DNA of 38,035 nt from Sulfitobacter sp. HI0040 (GTDB taxonomy: Bacteria; Pseudomonadota; Alphaproteobacteria; Rhodobacterales; Rhodobacteraceae), in the NCBI RefSeq assembly GCF_001634885.1, contig NZ_LWEX01000013.1, positions 1-38,035 on the forward strand, read 5' to 3'. A program made the translations under genes and the position numbers. The notes under the pieces were generated by a model, which searched no databases, was not told the DNA's origin, and saw only the letters and a program-made list of their open reading frames with translations. Positions 16,229-23,761 of this stretch are shown here, in pieces; within the stretch, counting starts at the first letter, position 1, and each line of letters opens with the position of its first letter.

Positions 16229-17380
16229 ATGACCACTGAACTTCGGGGGAAATCCGCCATCGTGGGAACCGGTCATGCCGGTTTTGGAGAGGCCCATGGC
16301 CTGACGGCCTATGATGTCATGGCGCAATCCGCACTTGCAGCGCTTGGCGATGCCGGGCTGAAACTGTCCGACGTGGACGGGCTGTTCTGCACCATGATGG
16401 AAGACAGCATGCCGGCGCTTATGGCGGCTGAATACCTGGGCATTCAGCCCCGGTTCATTGATGGTACGATGTCAGGCGGTTCGTCCTTTGTAAACTACCT
16501 GACGTCCGCGACCATGGCCCTTGATGCCGGTCTGTGTGATGTCGCTCTTATCGTCTATGGCTCCAACCAGCGCACCGCGTCGGGCAGACTGGTGACAGCC
16601 TCGCGCCCGCCGGCCTACGAGGCGCCGTATAATCCGCGCTATCCGATCTCGGCCTATGCGATGGCCGCAGCCCGGCACATGCATGAATACGGCACCACCC
16701 GCGAACAGCTGGCCGACGTGGCCGTTGCTGCGCGGGCATGGGCACAACACAACCCCGAAGCGTTCGAGCGCGGCCCGCTGACCCGCGCGGACGTTCTGGG
16801 TGCGCGCATGGTGGGCGATCCGTTGACCGTGCGCGATTGTTGTCTTGTCACCGACGGCGGCGGCGCGATTGTGCTGGTGCGCGCGAACCGCGCTCGGGAT
16901 TTCCCGAAGGAGCCTGTCTATGTGCTGGGCAGTGCTGCGGAAAGCTCGCACCGGCAGATTTCGCAAATGAAGGATTTCACGGTGACCGCGGCCTGCGCCT
17001 CGGGCACGCGCGCTTTTGCGGCGGCCGGCGTGACCCCTGCGGACATCCAGGCGGTCGAGCTTTATGATGCCTTCACCATCAATACCATCCTGTTTCTTGA
17101 AGATCTGGGGTTCTGCGCCAAGGGCGAGGGAGGGGCCTTTGTCGAAGGCGGGCGCATCGCGCCTGGCGGCGTCTTGCCGGTGAACACGAATGGCGGCGGC
17201 CTGTCCTGCGTGCACCCCGGGATGTACGGAATCTTCACAGTAATCGAGGCAGCGCGTCAGATCCGTGGTGACGCGCCGGGCATTCAGTTGAAGGATATCG
17301 ACCTGGCGCTGGCACATGGCAACGGTGGTGTGCTGTCCAGCCAGGTCACGGCGATACTTGGGTCGCAAAACACGCTCTGA
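16229..17380 (+). CDS. Thiolase-superfamily protein lacking the nucleophilic Cys, probable retro-aldolase (copy 1)
   Basis: This is a 383-aa SCP-x/lipid-transfer-type thiolase homolog. Where thiolases carry the acyl-accepting Cys, this protein reads DGTMSGGSSF near residues 78-87, with no Cys. The histidine motif is kept as NTNGGGLSCVHPG near 319-331 (H329). The usual C-terminal Cys-x-Gly is replaced by HGNGGVLSSQ near 363-371. Loss of the nucleophile together with a DUF35 partner is the pattern of Ltp2-type aldolases, which cleave beta-hydroxyacyl-CoA rather than beta-ketoacyl-CoA. CGGAGGG (16215-16221) gives the start. A hydratase gene follows, so DUF35-thiolase-hydratase may form a hydration/retro-aldol module. 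Activity is inferred, not shown. Confidence 0.88.
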   Translation: MTTELRGKSAIVGTGHAGFGEAHGLTAYDVMAQSALAALGDAGLKLSDVDGLFCTMMEDSMPALMAAEYLGIQPRFIDGTMSGGSSFVNYLTSATMALDAGLCDVALIVYGSNQRTASGRLVTASRPPAYEAPYNPRYPISAYAMAAARHMHEYGTTREQLADVAVAARAWAQHNPEAFERGPLTRADVLGARMVGDPLTVRDCCLVTDGGGAIVLVRANRARDFPKEPVYVLGSAAESSHRQISQMKDFTVTAACASGTRAFAAAGVTPADIQAVELYDAFTINTILFLEDLGFCAKGEGGAFVEGGRIAPGGVLPVNTNGGGLSCVHPGMYGIFTVIEAARQIRGDAPGIQLKDIDLALAHGNGGVLSSQVTAILGSQNTL

Positions 17381-17403
17381 CGGCAATAAAGGGAGGAAAG
17401 CAA

Positions 17404-18261
17404 ATGCCATTGGATTTTGATGCACTGTCGAACTGGGACTTTGAGGAAATCGAACAGACGCTGACTGAGCGGGATACCATCCTGTATGCACTCGGCCTTG
17501 GGTTCGGCGAGGATCCGACCGACAAGAAGGAGTTGGCCTATGTCTATGAAGACGGGCTGAAGGCAGTTCCCTCGATGGCGGTCATTTTGGGCTATCCCGG
17601 CTTCTGGCTGCGCGACCCCAAGACCGGCGTAAACTGGCAAAAAGTGCTGCACGGAGAACAGTGGCTCGACATCTACAAACCGCTGCCGACACATGGCCGG
17701 ATTGTCGGCCGCAGCAAGATCGACTTCATCGCCGACAAGGGCGAGGGCAAGGGAGCCGTCATTTACCAAAGCCGCGACATTGTCGACGCGGACAGCGGTG
17801 AAAAACTGGCGCGCGTGGCGATGTCGGCTTTCTGTCGCGGTGATGGGGGGTTTGGCGGTGAAAACCAGGCGGGTCCGGCACCCGCAGTGCTGCCTGATCG
17901 GGCGCCTGATCATGTATGTGATATCGATACCCTGCCGCGCCAAGCCCTTATTTATCGTCTCAGCGGTGATTTCAATCCGCTTCATGCTGACCCGGATGTG
18001 GCCCGTTCTGTCGGGTTCGACCGCCCGATCCTGCATGGTCTGGCGACCTATGGGCTGGCGGCCCGGGCGATTCTAAAGACGTTGCTTGACTATGATTCTG
18101 CCCGGCTTGTCGGTCTGGATGTTCGGTTCTCGGCTCCGGTCTATCCCGGCGAAACCGTGCGGTTCGAAATATGGGAAGAGGACGGTGAGGCCCGGTTTCG
18201 AGCATCTATTCCGGCACGCGACGTGGTTGTTCTGAACAACGGCGCGGCGCGCTTCGTCTGA
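17404..18261 (+). CDS. Double-hotdog MaoC-type (R)-enoyl-CoA hydratase (hydratase 2)
   Basis: It adds water to trans-2-enoyl-CoA to give (3R)-hydroxyacyl-CoA. At 285 aa it has two hotdog units, like the hydratase 2 domain of peroxisomal MFE-2. The N-terminal unit (about 1-150) is non-catalytic and accommodates bulky acyl chains in known relatives. The C-terminal unit carries the hydratase 2 motif YRLSGDFNPLHADP near residues 184-197, with D189, N191 and H194, followed by GFDRPILHG (H211). GGGAGGAAAG (17391-17400) precedes the ATG. It lies between the Cys-less thiolase and the racemase in one operon, which fits bulky or branched acyl-CoA substrates. Confidence 0.94.
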   Translation: MPLDFDALSNWDFEEIEQTLTERDTILYALGLGFGEDPTDKKELAYVYEDGLKAVPSMAVILGYPGFWLRDPKTGVNWQKVLHGEQWLDIYKPLPTHGRIVGRSKIDFIADKGEGKGAVIYQSRDIVDADSGEKLARVAMSAFCRGDGGFGGENQAGPAPAVLPDRAPDHVCDIDTLPRQALIYRLSGDFNPLHADPDVARSVGFDRPILHGLATYGLAARAILKTLLDYDSARLVGLDVRFSAPVYPGETVRFEIWEEDGEARFRASIPARDVVVLNNGAARFV

Positions 18262-18271
18262 GGCAGTGAAG

Positions 18272-19408
18272 ATGCCTCAACCGCTCAAGGATATTCTGGT
18301 GCTGGATTTCAGCACACTTCTTCCCGGTCCGATGGCGACGCTCATGCTGTCCGAGGCCGGCGCCGAAGTGATCAAGTTCGAGCGTCCCGGAGTCGGCGAG
18401 GACGCGCGCCAAACCGAGCCCATGATCGACGGAGAGAGCATCGGATTTGCTGTGTTGAACCACGGCAAGCGATCGGTTGCCATCGACCTCAAGTCAGGGG
18501 GCGCAGTGGAACTTCTGCGCCCCTTGATCGAGAAGGCCGATGTTCTGGTAGAGCAGTTCCGTCCCGGCGTGATGGACCGGCTCGGGCTTGGTTATGAAGC
18601 TGTGCGCGAGATCAATCCCGGTCTCATCTATTGTTCGATCACCGGCTATGGCCAGACCGGACCAAAGGCCAGCTCCGCCGGCCACGACCTCAACTACGTC
18701 GGTGATGCGGGTATCCTGTCGCTCAGTCGCGGACCGGATGACCAGCCAACGACACCGTTCGGGCTGGTCGCCGATATCGGGGGCGGAACATATCCGGCGG
18801 TGATGAATATCCTGCTGGCCCTGATAGCGCGGCAGGCAAGCGGGCAAGGGACGCATCTGGATATCGCAATGGCCGAGGGGGCGTTCGCCTTTGCCTATTG
18901 GGCCCATGCCGAAGGTGTGATCGCCGGACAGAGTATTAAAAGCGGCGGCAGCCGCCTGACGGGTGGCCTGGCCCGTTATCGGCTTTATACGGCTGCGGAC
19001 GGACGTCAGATCGCCGTCGGCGCGTTGGAAGAAAAGTTCTGGCAGTCGTTCTGCGATGTCATTGGTTTGCCGGTGGCCCTTCGCGATGACTGGTCCGATC
19101 CAAATGCCTGTGCCGCGGAGGTTGCACGTCTTCTGAGGGAACACCCCTCGACCCATTGGGAGCCTCTGCTGGCTGCGGCCGATTGCTGCTGTTCGGTCGT
19201 GAAAACGCCCGCCGAGGCGGCGCGCGACCCGCATTTCAAAGCGCGTGACGTGTTCGGACGGGCCGTAAAAATCTCCGACCGGAACGCGCCCGCTTTGCCG
19301 CTGCCAATTGCGTCGGAGTTCCGTTCTTCGGGAAATTCGTTTGGAGTTGCAGCCACTCTGGGCGAAGACAATGCGCGTTATGGCGTGGACCAACCGAAGA
19401 CAGAGTAA
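18272..19408 (+). CDS. Alpha-methylacyl-CoA racemase (AMACR/MCR type)
   Basis: It interconverts (2R)- and (2S)-methylacyl-CoA so that the S-specific dehydrogenases can act. It belongs to the CaiB/BaiF fold, 378 aa, but the active site is that of AMACR: GHDLNYVGDAG carries H138, LVADIGGG carries D168, and VGALEEKFW carries E253. The spacing H-30-D-85-E equals that of the characterised mycobacterial MCR (H126, D156, E241). ATG 18272 is used because GAGG (18260-18263) is 8 bases upstream; a GTG at 18266 is too close. It is the best substrate clue in the window: racemases are needed for methyl-branched side chains of sterols, bile acids and isoprenoids. Confidence 0.92.
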   Translation: MPQPLKDILVLDFSTLLPGPMATLMLSEAGAEVIKFERPGVGEDARQTEPMIDGESIGFAVLNHGKRSVAIDLKSGGAVELLRPLIEKADVLVEQFRPGVMDRLGLGYEAVREINPGLIYCSITGYGQTGPKASSAGHDLNYVGDAGILSLSRGPDDQPTTPFGLVADIGGGTYPAVMNILLALIARQASGQGTHLDIAMAEGAFAFAYWAHAEGVIAGQSIKSGGSRLTGGLARYRLYTAADGRQIAVGALEEKFWQSFCDVIGLPVALRDDWSDPNACAAEVARLLREHPSTHWEPLLAAADCCCSVVKTPAEAARDPHFKARDVFGRAVKISDRNAPALPLPIASEFRSSGNSFGVAATLGEDNARYGVDQPKTE

Positions 19409-19414
19409 ATCCCG

Positions 19415-19458
19415 TTGACGGGCAGGATTTGAATCGGTAATCTAACAAGTGTTAGAAA
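19415..19458 (+). promoter_or_regulatory. Promoter region with perfect operator CTAACA-AG-TGTTAG (site 3)
   Basis: CTAACAAGTGTTAG (19442-19455) is the third copy of the palindrome, 16 bases upstream of the transglutaminase-like gene. Two promoter readings are possible: TTGACG (19415-19420) with a 17-base spacer and TAATCT (19438-19443), or TTGAAT (19429-19434) with 18 bases and TAGAAA (19453-19458). The second repeats the arrangement at sites 1 and 2, but would start the transcript only about 7 bases before the start codon. Either way the operator would block initiation. The palindrome is certain; the promoter boxes are tentative. Confidence 0.6.
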
Positions 19459-19471
19459 AATGGAGAAGCCA

Positions 19472-20191
19472 ATGGACAAGTCCCACGATGACCTGCCGGC
19501 TGAAGCCGAGCGATATGTCATGCCATCGCGCTTTGTGGAAAGCGATAGCCTGGAAGTGCAGGATTTCGTGACATCGGCTTTGCGGGGTCTTCCCGCGGAC
19601 GCAACCCATCGAGACAAGGCGATTCGGCTGTTCGAATCGGTGCGCGACGATATTCGCTATGATCCCTATTGTTTCGCGCTGGATGAGGACTCTTACCGTG
19701 CCAGCCGTATCGCTGGGGCGGAAGCGGCGTTTTGCGTTCCCAAGGCAATTCTGCTGGCGGCTTGTCTGCGTGCTGTGGGTATCCCCGCCGCTCTGGGGTT
19801 CGCGGATGTGCGCAACCACCTGAATACACCCAAGTTGCAGGAATTGATGGAGACCGATCTCTTTATCTACCACGGCTATGTTCAGCTGTGGTTGGGGAAT
19901 GAGGCCTACAAGGTGACACCTGCATTCAACATGGAACTGTGTGAAAGATTCGGGGTCAAACCCCTAGTCTTCGACGGCTATAATGACGCGCTCTTTCATG
20001 AGTTCGACGAACAGAATCACCGACACATGGAATATGTGAACGACCGTGGTCTCTATTTCGACGCGCCGATGGGTGAGTTCCTGGTGGCGTTCAAGGAAAC
20101 CTATCCGAAGCTGGAAGAATTCAACCGCATCCGGATATCCAAGGATGCGAGCGGATACGATGACGGTTTCGCAAAGGAGGGTGCCTCTTGA
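19472..20191 (+). CDS. Transglutaminase-like superfamily protein
   Basis: This is a 239-aa cytoplasmic protein without a signal peptide. The papain-like transglutaminase core is visible: C88 in AEAAFCVPKAILLAACLRA, then VGIPAALGFADVRNHL near residues 102-117, and H134 in IYHGYVQLWLGNEAYK. The third catalytic position, normally Asp in a DPT-type motif, reads VTPAFN (T149-P150), so a classical Cys-His-Asp triad is not evident. ATG 19472 is preferred over ATG 19460 because GGAG (19462-19465) then lies 6 bases upstream. It overlaps the next gene by 4 bases. Its job in an acyl-CoA operon is unknown; thioester or amide hydrolysis by the Cys-His pair is a guess. Confidence 0.82.
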   Translation: MDKSHDDLPAEAERYVMPSRFVESDSLEVQDFVTSALRGLPADATHRDKAIRLFESVRDDIRYDPYCFALDEDSYRASRIAGAEAAFCVPKAILLAACLRAVGIPAALGFADVRNHLNTPKLQELMETDLFIYHGYVQLWLGNEAYKVTPAFNMELCERFGVKPLVFDGYNDALFHEFDEQNHRHMEYVNDRGLYFDAPMGEFLVAFKETYPKLEEFNRIRISKDASGYDDGFAKEGAS

Positions 20192-20637
20192 GGTATCTGG
20201 AAGACTTCTCGCCGGGCCAAGTCTATCGCTTTCGCAGCGCTCCGATGAGCGCGGATTCGATAAAGGCCTTTGCCAAGGAGTGGGATCCGCAGCGACTGCA
20301 CACCGATGAAGACTATGCAACCGCCATACATGGCAGCCTGATCGCCTCGGGCTTTCAGACCATGCTTGAGGTGTTCAAGCCGGTCATGACCGAGATGATG
20401 GTCGATGTTGCCAATATCGGCGGCATGGGCTTTGACAATTTGCGCTGGCTGCGGCCTGTGCACCCGAACGAACCCCTTGATGTCGAACTGACGGTCAACT
20501 CGGTCACACCGTCAAAAAGCAAGCCCGACAGAGGTGTTTTGCACTATACGCTCAGCGCCAAAAACCCCGAGGGCGAGGTCGTTTTTTCGACCGACACCCC
20601 CGTGATGATCCAGCGAAAACAAAATGACACAAACTGA
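20188..20637 (+). CDS. MaoC-like (R)-enoyl-CoA hydratase
   Basis: This is a single-hotdog protein of 149 aa. The hydratase motif FAKEWDPQRLHTDEDYA near residues 28-44 contains the Asp-His pair (D33, H38), with Pro-Gln replacing the more common Asn-Pro. GSLIASGFQTM near 49-59 is the next conserved block. The start is TTG at 20188: AAAGGAGG (20173-20180) lies 7 bases upstream, and TTGA overlaps the previous stop codon, so translation is coupled. It overlaps the following dehydrogenase by 14 bases. It is probably the hydratase for the product of the next two genes. Confidence 0.88.
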   Translation: MRYLEDFSPGQVYRFRSAPMSADSIKAFAKEWDPQRLHTDEDYATAIHGSLIASGFQTMLEVFKPVMTEMMVDVANIGGMGFDNLRWLRPVHPNEPLDVELTVNSVTPSKSKPDRGVLHYTLSAKNPEGEVVFSTDTPVMIQRKQNDTN

Positions 20638-21748
20638 TATCCTTTCCAGCGAACAAGACGACCTTCGCCTTTTGCGCGAGAGCGTGCGCACGTTGTTTGA
20701 ACGGGCGGGCGGAAGTGACAGGGCCCGACAACTCCGTGATGCCGGGGGCGGTTTCGATCCGGAGATGGTCCGGGAACTGGCCGAGGCCGGTGTTTTCGGC
20801 GTGGCGGTGCCCGAAGATCAGGGCGGGCTTGGCATGGGCCTCGCCGTCGGCGGCATCATCGCCGAAGAGGTCGGTCGCGTGATTGCCCCGGAACCAGTCG
20901 TTTTGACGATCGGTCTGAGCCTCGGCCTTCTGCGCCGCCTTTGTCCGGATCATCCGAAGATGGCACAGCTCATCGGCGGCGAAATTTCTCTGGCGGTTGC
21001 CTGGCAGGAACGCGGTCCGGGCGGGGCGCCCGCCGATGCGACCTGCCGATACGCGGACGGTAAGCTGACCGGTGGCAAGGCCTGGGTCGTCGGTGCGACC
21101 GGATCGCAAGGGTTCCTCGTCGTGGCCGAACAAGATGAGGGGCCGGTTCTGGTCTTGGCCGAGGCGGACGCGGACGGCCTTGTTATTGACAAGCGGACGC
21201 AGGCCGACGGCAGCTCCTCGGGCGAGCTTTCTTTTTCGGGAACGCCAGCTGCGGAACTTGCCCGCGGCGATGCGGTTCAAGCCGCGCTTGAGGAGGCTGT
21301 CGTCGATACCACGGCGCTTGCCGCAGCCGAGCTTGTCGGCCTGAGCGGTCGCGCCTTCGAGATCACGCTCGACTACATCAAGACGCGCGAGCAGTTCGAC
21401 AAGCCGATCGGATCATTCCAGGTCATCCAGCACCGCGCCGTCGACCTTAACGTGATGTGCGAGGTCGCGCAGGCCGGAGTGCGGGCGGCGCTTGTGCAGA
21501 TGGACAGCGAAACCGATCCGAAGGTTCGGACCCCTATTGCCAGCCGGGCCAAGGCGCGCGCGGTCACGGCCGCCAAGAAAATCACCCGCGACGCGATCCA
21601 GTTGCATGGCGCAGTCGGATACACGGATGAGTTCGATATCGGGCTCTACCTGAACCGGGCGTTGGTGCTGTCGGCCTGGTTGGGCGACGATACCTATCAC
21701 AGGCGGATTTGGTTCGAGGCACGCGAAGCAGAGGGGGCAGCACAATGA
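20624..21748 (+). CDS. Acyl-CoA dehydrogenase, probable non-catalytic (beta-like) subunit of a pair
   Basis: This is a 374-aa acyl-CoA dehydrogenase-fold protein. The FAD-binding C-terminal domain shows YIKTREQFDKPIGSFQVIQHR near residues 250-270 and LHGAVGYTDEFDIGLYLNRA. Near the LCAD-type catalytic position the helix reads AVVDTTALAAAELVG, without a Glu-Arg pair, and the C-terminal loop lacks the MCAD Glu. The central domain is short and divergent, lacking the EPGxGSD motif. Adjacent dehydrogenase genes of this kind form alpha2-beta2 enzymes in actinobacterial steroid side-chain degradation (ChsE/FadE pairs). It overlaps its neighbour by ATGA, which supports a heteromer. Confidence 0.9.
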   Translation: MTQTDILSSEQDDLRLLRESVRTLFERAGGSDRARQLRDAGGGFDPEMVRELAEAGVFGVAVPEDQGGLGMGLAVGGIIAEEVGRVIAPEPVVLTIGLSLGLLRRLCPDHPKMAQLIGGEISLAVAWQERGPGGAPADATCRYADGKLTGGKAWVVGATGSQGFLVVAEQDEGPVLVLAEADADGLVIDKRTQADGSSSGELSFSGTPAAELARGDAVQAALEEAVVDTTALAAAELVGLSGRAFEITLDYIKTREQFDKPIGSFQVIQHRAVDLNVMCEVAQAGVRAALVQMDSETDPKVRTPIASRAKARAVTAAKKITRDAIQLHGAVGYTDEFDIGLYLNRALVLSAWLGDDTYHRRIWFEAREAEGAAQ

Positions 21749-22896
21749 CCGACTGGAATGCAATGAGCGATGCGGAATTCCGCAAAGAAGTGCGCCAGTT
21801 CTTCGAAGCGGAATATCCCGAGGAGCTACGTCATCTGCCGCATCGCCCGAAGTTCGCCGAGATCGAACATTGGCACCGCAAGCTTCACGCCAAGGGCTGG
21901 GTCGCACCAGCCTGGCCCGCTGAATTCGGCGGTATGGGCCTGAACGCTGCCAAGCTGCTGATCTTTTATGAAGAGCAGCAGCGCTGGGGCGTCAATCGCG
22001 GCCGCGACATGGGCGTGCAGATGGTCGGGCCCCTGATCATCAAATTCGGCACCCGGGAACAGAAAGATTACTGGCTGCCGCGTATCCTGAGTTGCGAAGA
22101 CATCTGGTGCCAGGGATACTCGGAACCCGGCGCCGGGTCCGATCTGGCGAACCTGCGAACACGCGCAGAGATTGACGGGGACGACTTTGTCATCAACGGA
22201 CAGAAGATCTGGACCACGATGGCGCATGACGCTACGCATATTTTCATGCTTGTGCGCACCGATCCGGATGCGCCCAAGAAACAACAGGGCATCAGTTTCC
22301 TGCTCGCTCCGATGGATCAGCCCGGAGTCGATGTGCGCACGATCACGACCCTGTCGGGCGAGACCGAGTTTTGCGAGGTCTTCTTTGACGATGCCCGGAC
22401 GCCCCGCGAGAACCTTGTCGGCGAGCTGAACAAGGGCTGGACGATGGCGAAGGCGCTCCTGAGCTTCGAGCGCATTTTCATCGGCTCTCCAAGTCTGGCC
22501 CAGAACGCTCTGGGACAGCTTGAGAGCTTTGCCCGTGGCCGTGGCGCGTTTGACGATCCGGTGTTCCGCGATCGTTTTGCCCAGGCCGCGCTCGATGTCG
22601 AAGACCACGCCGCGCTTTACACTCGTTTCGCCGACCAGCTCAAGCGGGGCGAAACGCTGGGCGCAGATGTCTCGATGCTCAAGATCTGGGTGACCGAGTG
22701 CTTTCAGCGCATTACCGAGCTGATGATCGAAGCGGCCGGCCCCGATGGCGGCTCCATCGGGCCGCTTCAGGTCGGCAACGTAAGTGTCGATGTTCTGGCG
22801 AGTTTCTACAAGGCCAGACCTACCACGATCTACGGTGGATCGAACGAAATCCAAAGAAACATCTTGTCCAAGGCCGTCCTGGGACTGCCTGGCTGA
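21745..22896 (+). CDS. Acyl-CoA dehydrogenase, probable catalytic (alpha-like) subunit of a pair
   Basis: This 383-aa protein carries the features its neighbour lacks: CQGYSEPGAGSDLANLRTRA near residues 122-141, NGQKIWTT near 151-158, and a probable catalytic base E242 in LLSFERIFIG. The C-terminal loop is TTIYGGSNEIQRNILSKAV. The ATG at 21745 overlaps the preceding stop codon (ATGA) and is preceded by AGGGGGCAG. Together with the previous gene it likely forms a heterotetramer with one active flavin site per pair, suited to large CoA esters. Electron output would go to EtfAB. The pairing is inferred from gene order and residue content. Confidence 0.93.
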   Translation: MTDWNAMSDAEFRKEVRQFFEAEYPEELRHLPHRPKFAEIEHWHRKLHAKGWVAPAWPAEFGGMGLNAAKLLIFYEEQQRWGVNRGRDMGVQMVGPLIIKFGTREQKDYWLPRILSCEDIWCQGYSEPGAGSDLANLRTRAEIDGDDFVINGQKIWTTMAHDATHIFMLVRTDPDAPKKQQGISFLLAPMDQPGVDVRTITTLSGETEFCEVFFDDARTPRENLVGELNKGWTMAKALLSFERIFIGSPSLAQNALGQLESFARGRGAFDDPVFRDRFAQAALDVEDHAALYTRFADQLKRGETLGADVSMLKIWVTECFQRITELMIEAAGPDGGSIGPLQVGNVSVDVLASFYKARPTTIYGGSNEIQRNILSKAVLGLPG

Positions 22897-22924
22897 ATCA
22901 CTACCCCACGGAGGAAATAGAACC

Positions 22925-23734
22925 ATGTCGGAGCGTTATGCGAAGTACGACAAACTGAAATTTGACTACCCGGCGGATCGCGTGTTGCGCATCACGTTCG
23001 ACCGGCCCGAGAGCTTCAACTCGGTCGATGCCGAAACCCACACCCAGATGACGGACATGTGGGTCGATATCGACCGCGACCCGGACATCAACTCGGTCAT
23101 CGTGACCGGTGCGGGCAAGGCGTTTTCCGCCGGTGGTGATTTCAGCCTGATTGAGAAGATGATCGGCGACTCGCACGAGATCATGAAGACGTGGAAAGAG
23201 GCCAAGGATCTCGTCTACAACATCATCAACTGCAACAAGCCGATCATTTCCGCGATCAATGGCCCTGCGGCAGGCGCGGGCCTTGTGGTTGCCATCCTGG
23301 CCGACATCTCAATCGCCGGAAAACGGGCAAAGATTGTCGATGGTCATCCGCGTCTGGGCGTTGCCGCTGGCGATGTCGCGGCGATCATCTGGCCGCTGCT
23401 GACCTCGATGGCCAAGGCGAAATACTATCTGATGACCTGCAAGCCGGTGTCGGGCGAAGAGGCCGAGCGCATCGGTCTGGTGTCAATGTGCGTCGAGGAT
23501 GACGAGCTTCAGCAGATCGCTTTGGACACGGCTGTCGAACTGGCCAACGGCTCGCAAAGCGCGATCCGCTGGACCAAGTATTCGCTGAACAACTGGCTGC
23601 GCCAGGCCGGGCCGATCTTTGATGCGTCGACTGCGCTGGAGATGCTTGGTTTCATGAGCGAGGACGTCAAGGAAGGTGTGTTGTCGCACCGCGAGAAGCG
23701 CGCGCCAAACTTCCGCAAGGACTGCCCGCTCTAA
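22925..23734 (+). CDS. Crotonase-fold protein with unusual active-site residues
   Basis: This is a 269-aa enoyl-CoA hydratase/isomerase family member. FSAGGDFSLIEKM near residues 67-79 and NGPAAGAGLVVAILADI near 112-128 form the oxyanion hole. Both hydratase 1 catalytic Glu positions are changed: Val near 121, and His near 141 in IVDGHPRLGVAAGD; D150 lies nearby. The DGHxxLGVAAGD block looks like a subfamily signature, so this is probably not simple damage. ATG 22925 follows GGAGGAAATAG, whereas upstream in-frame starts lie inside the previous gene. It probably acts as an isomerase, hydrolase or lyase on a CoA ester; the reaction cannot be assigned. Confidence 0.9.
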   Translation: MSERYAKYDKLKFDYPADRVLRITFDRPESFNSVDAETHTQMTDMWVDIDRDPDINSVIVTGAGKAFSAGGDFSLIEKMIGDSHEIMKTWKEAKDLVYNIINCNKPIISAINGPAAGAGLVVAILADISIAGKRAKIVDGHPRLGVAAGDVAAIIWPLLTSMAKAKYYLMTCKPVSGEEAERIGLVSMCVEDDELQQIALDTAVELANGSQSAIRWTKYSLNNWLRQAGPIFDASTALEMLGFMSEDVKEGVLSHREKRAPNFRKDCPL

Positions 23735-23761
23735 CGCCTGATTGGACGAGGAGGCATGGAA

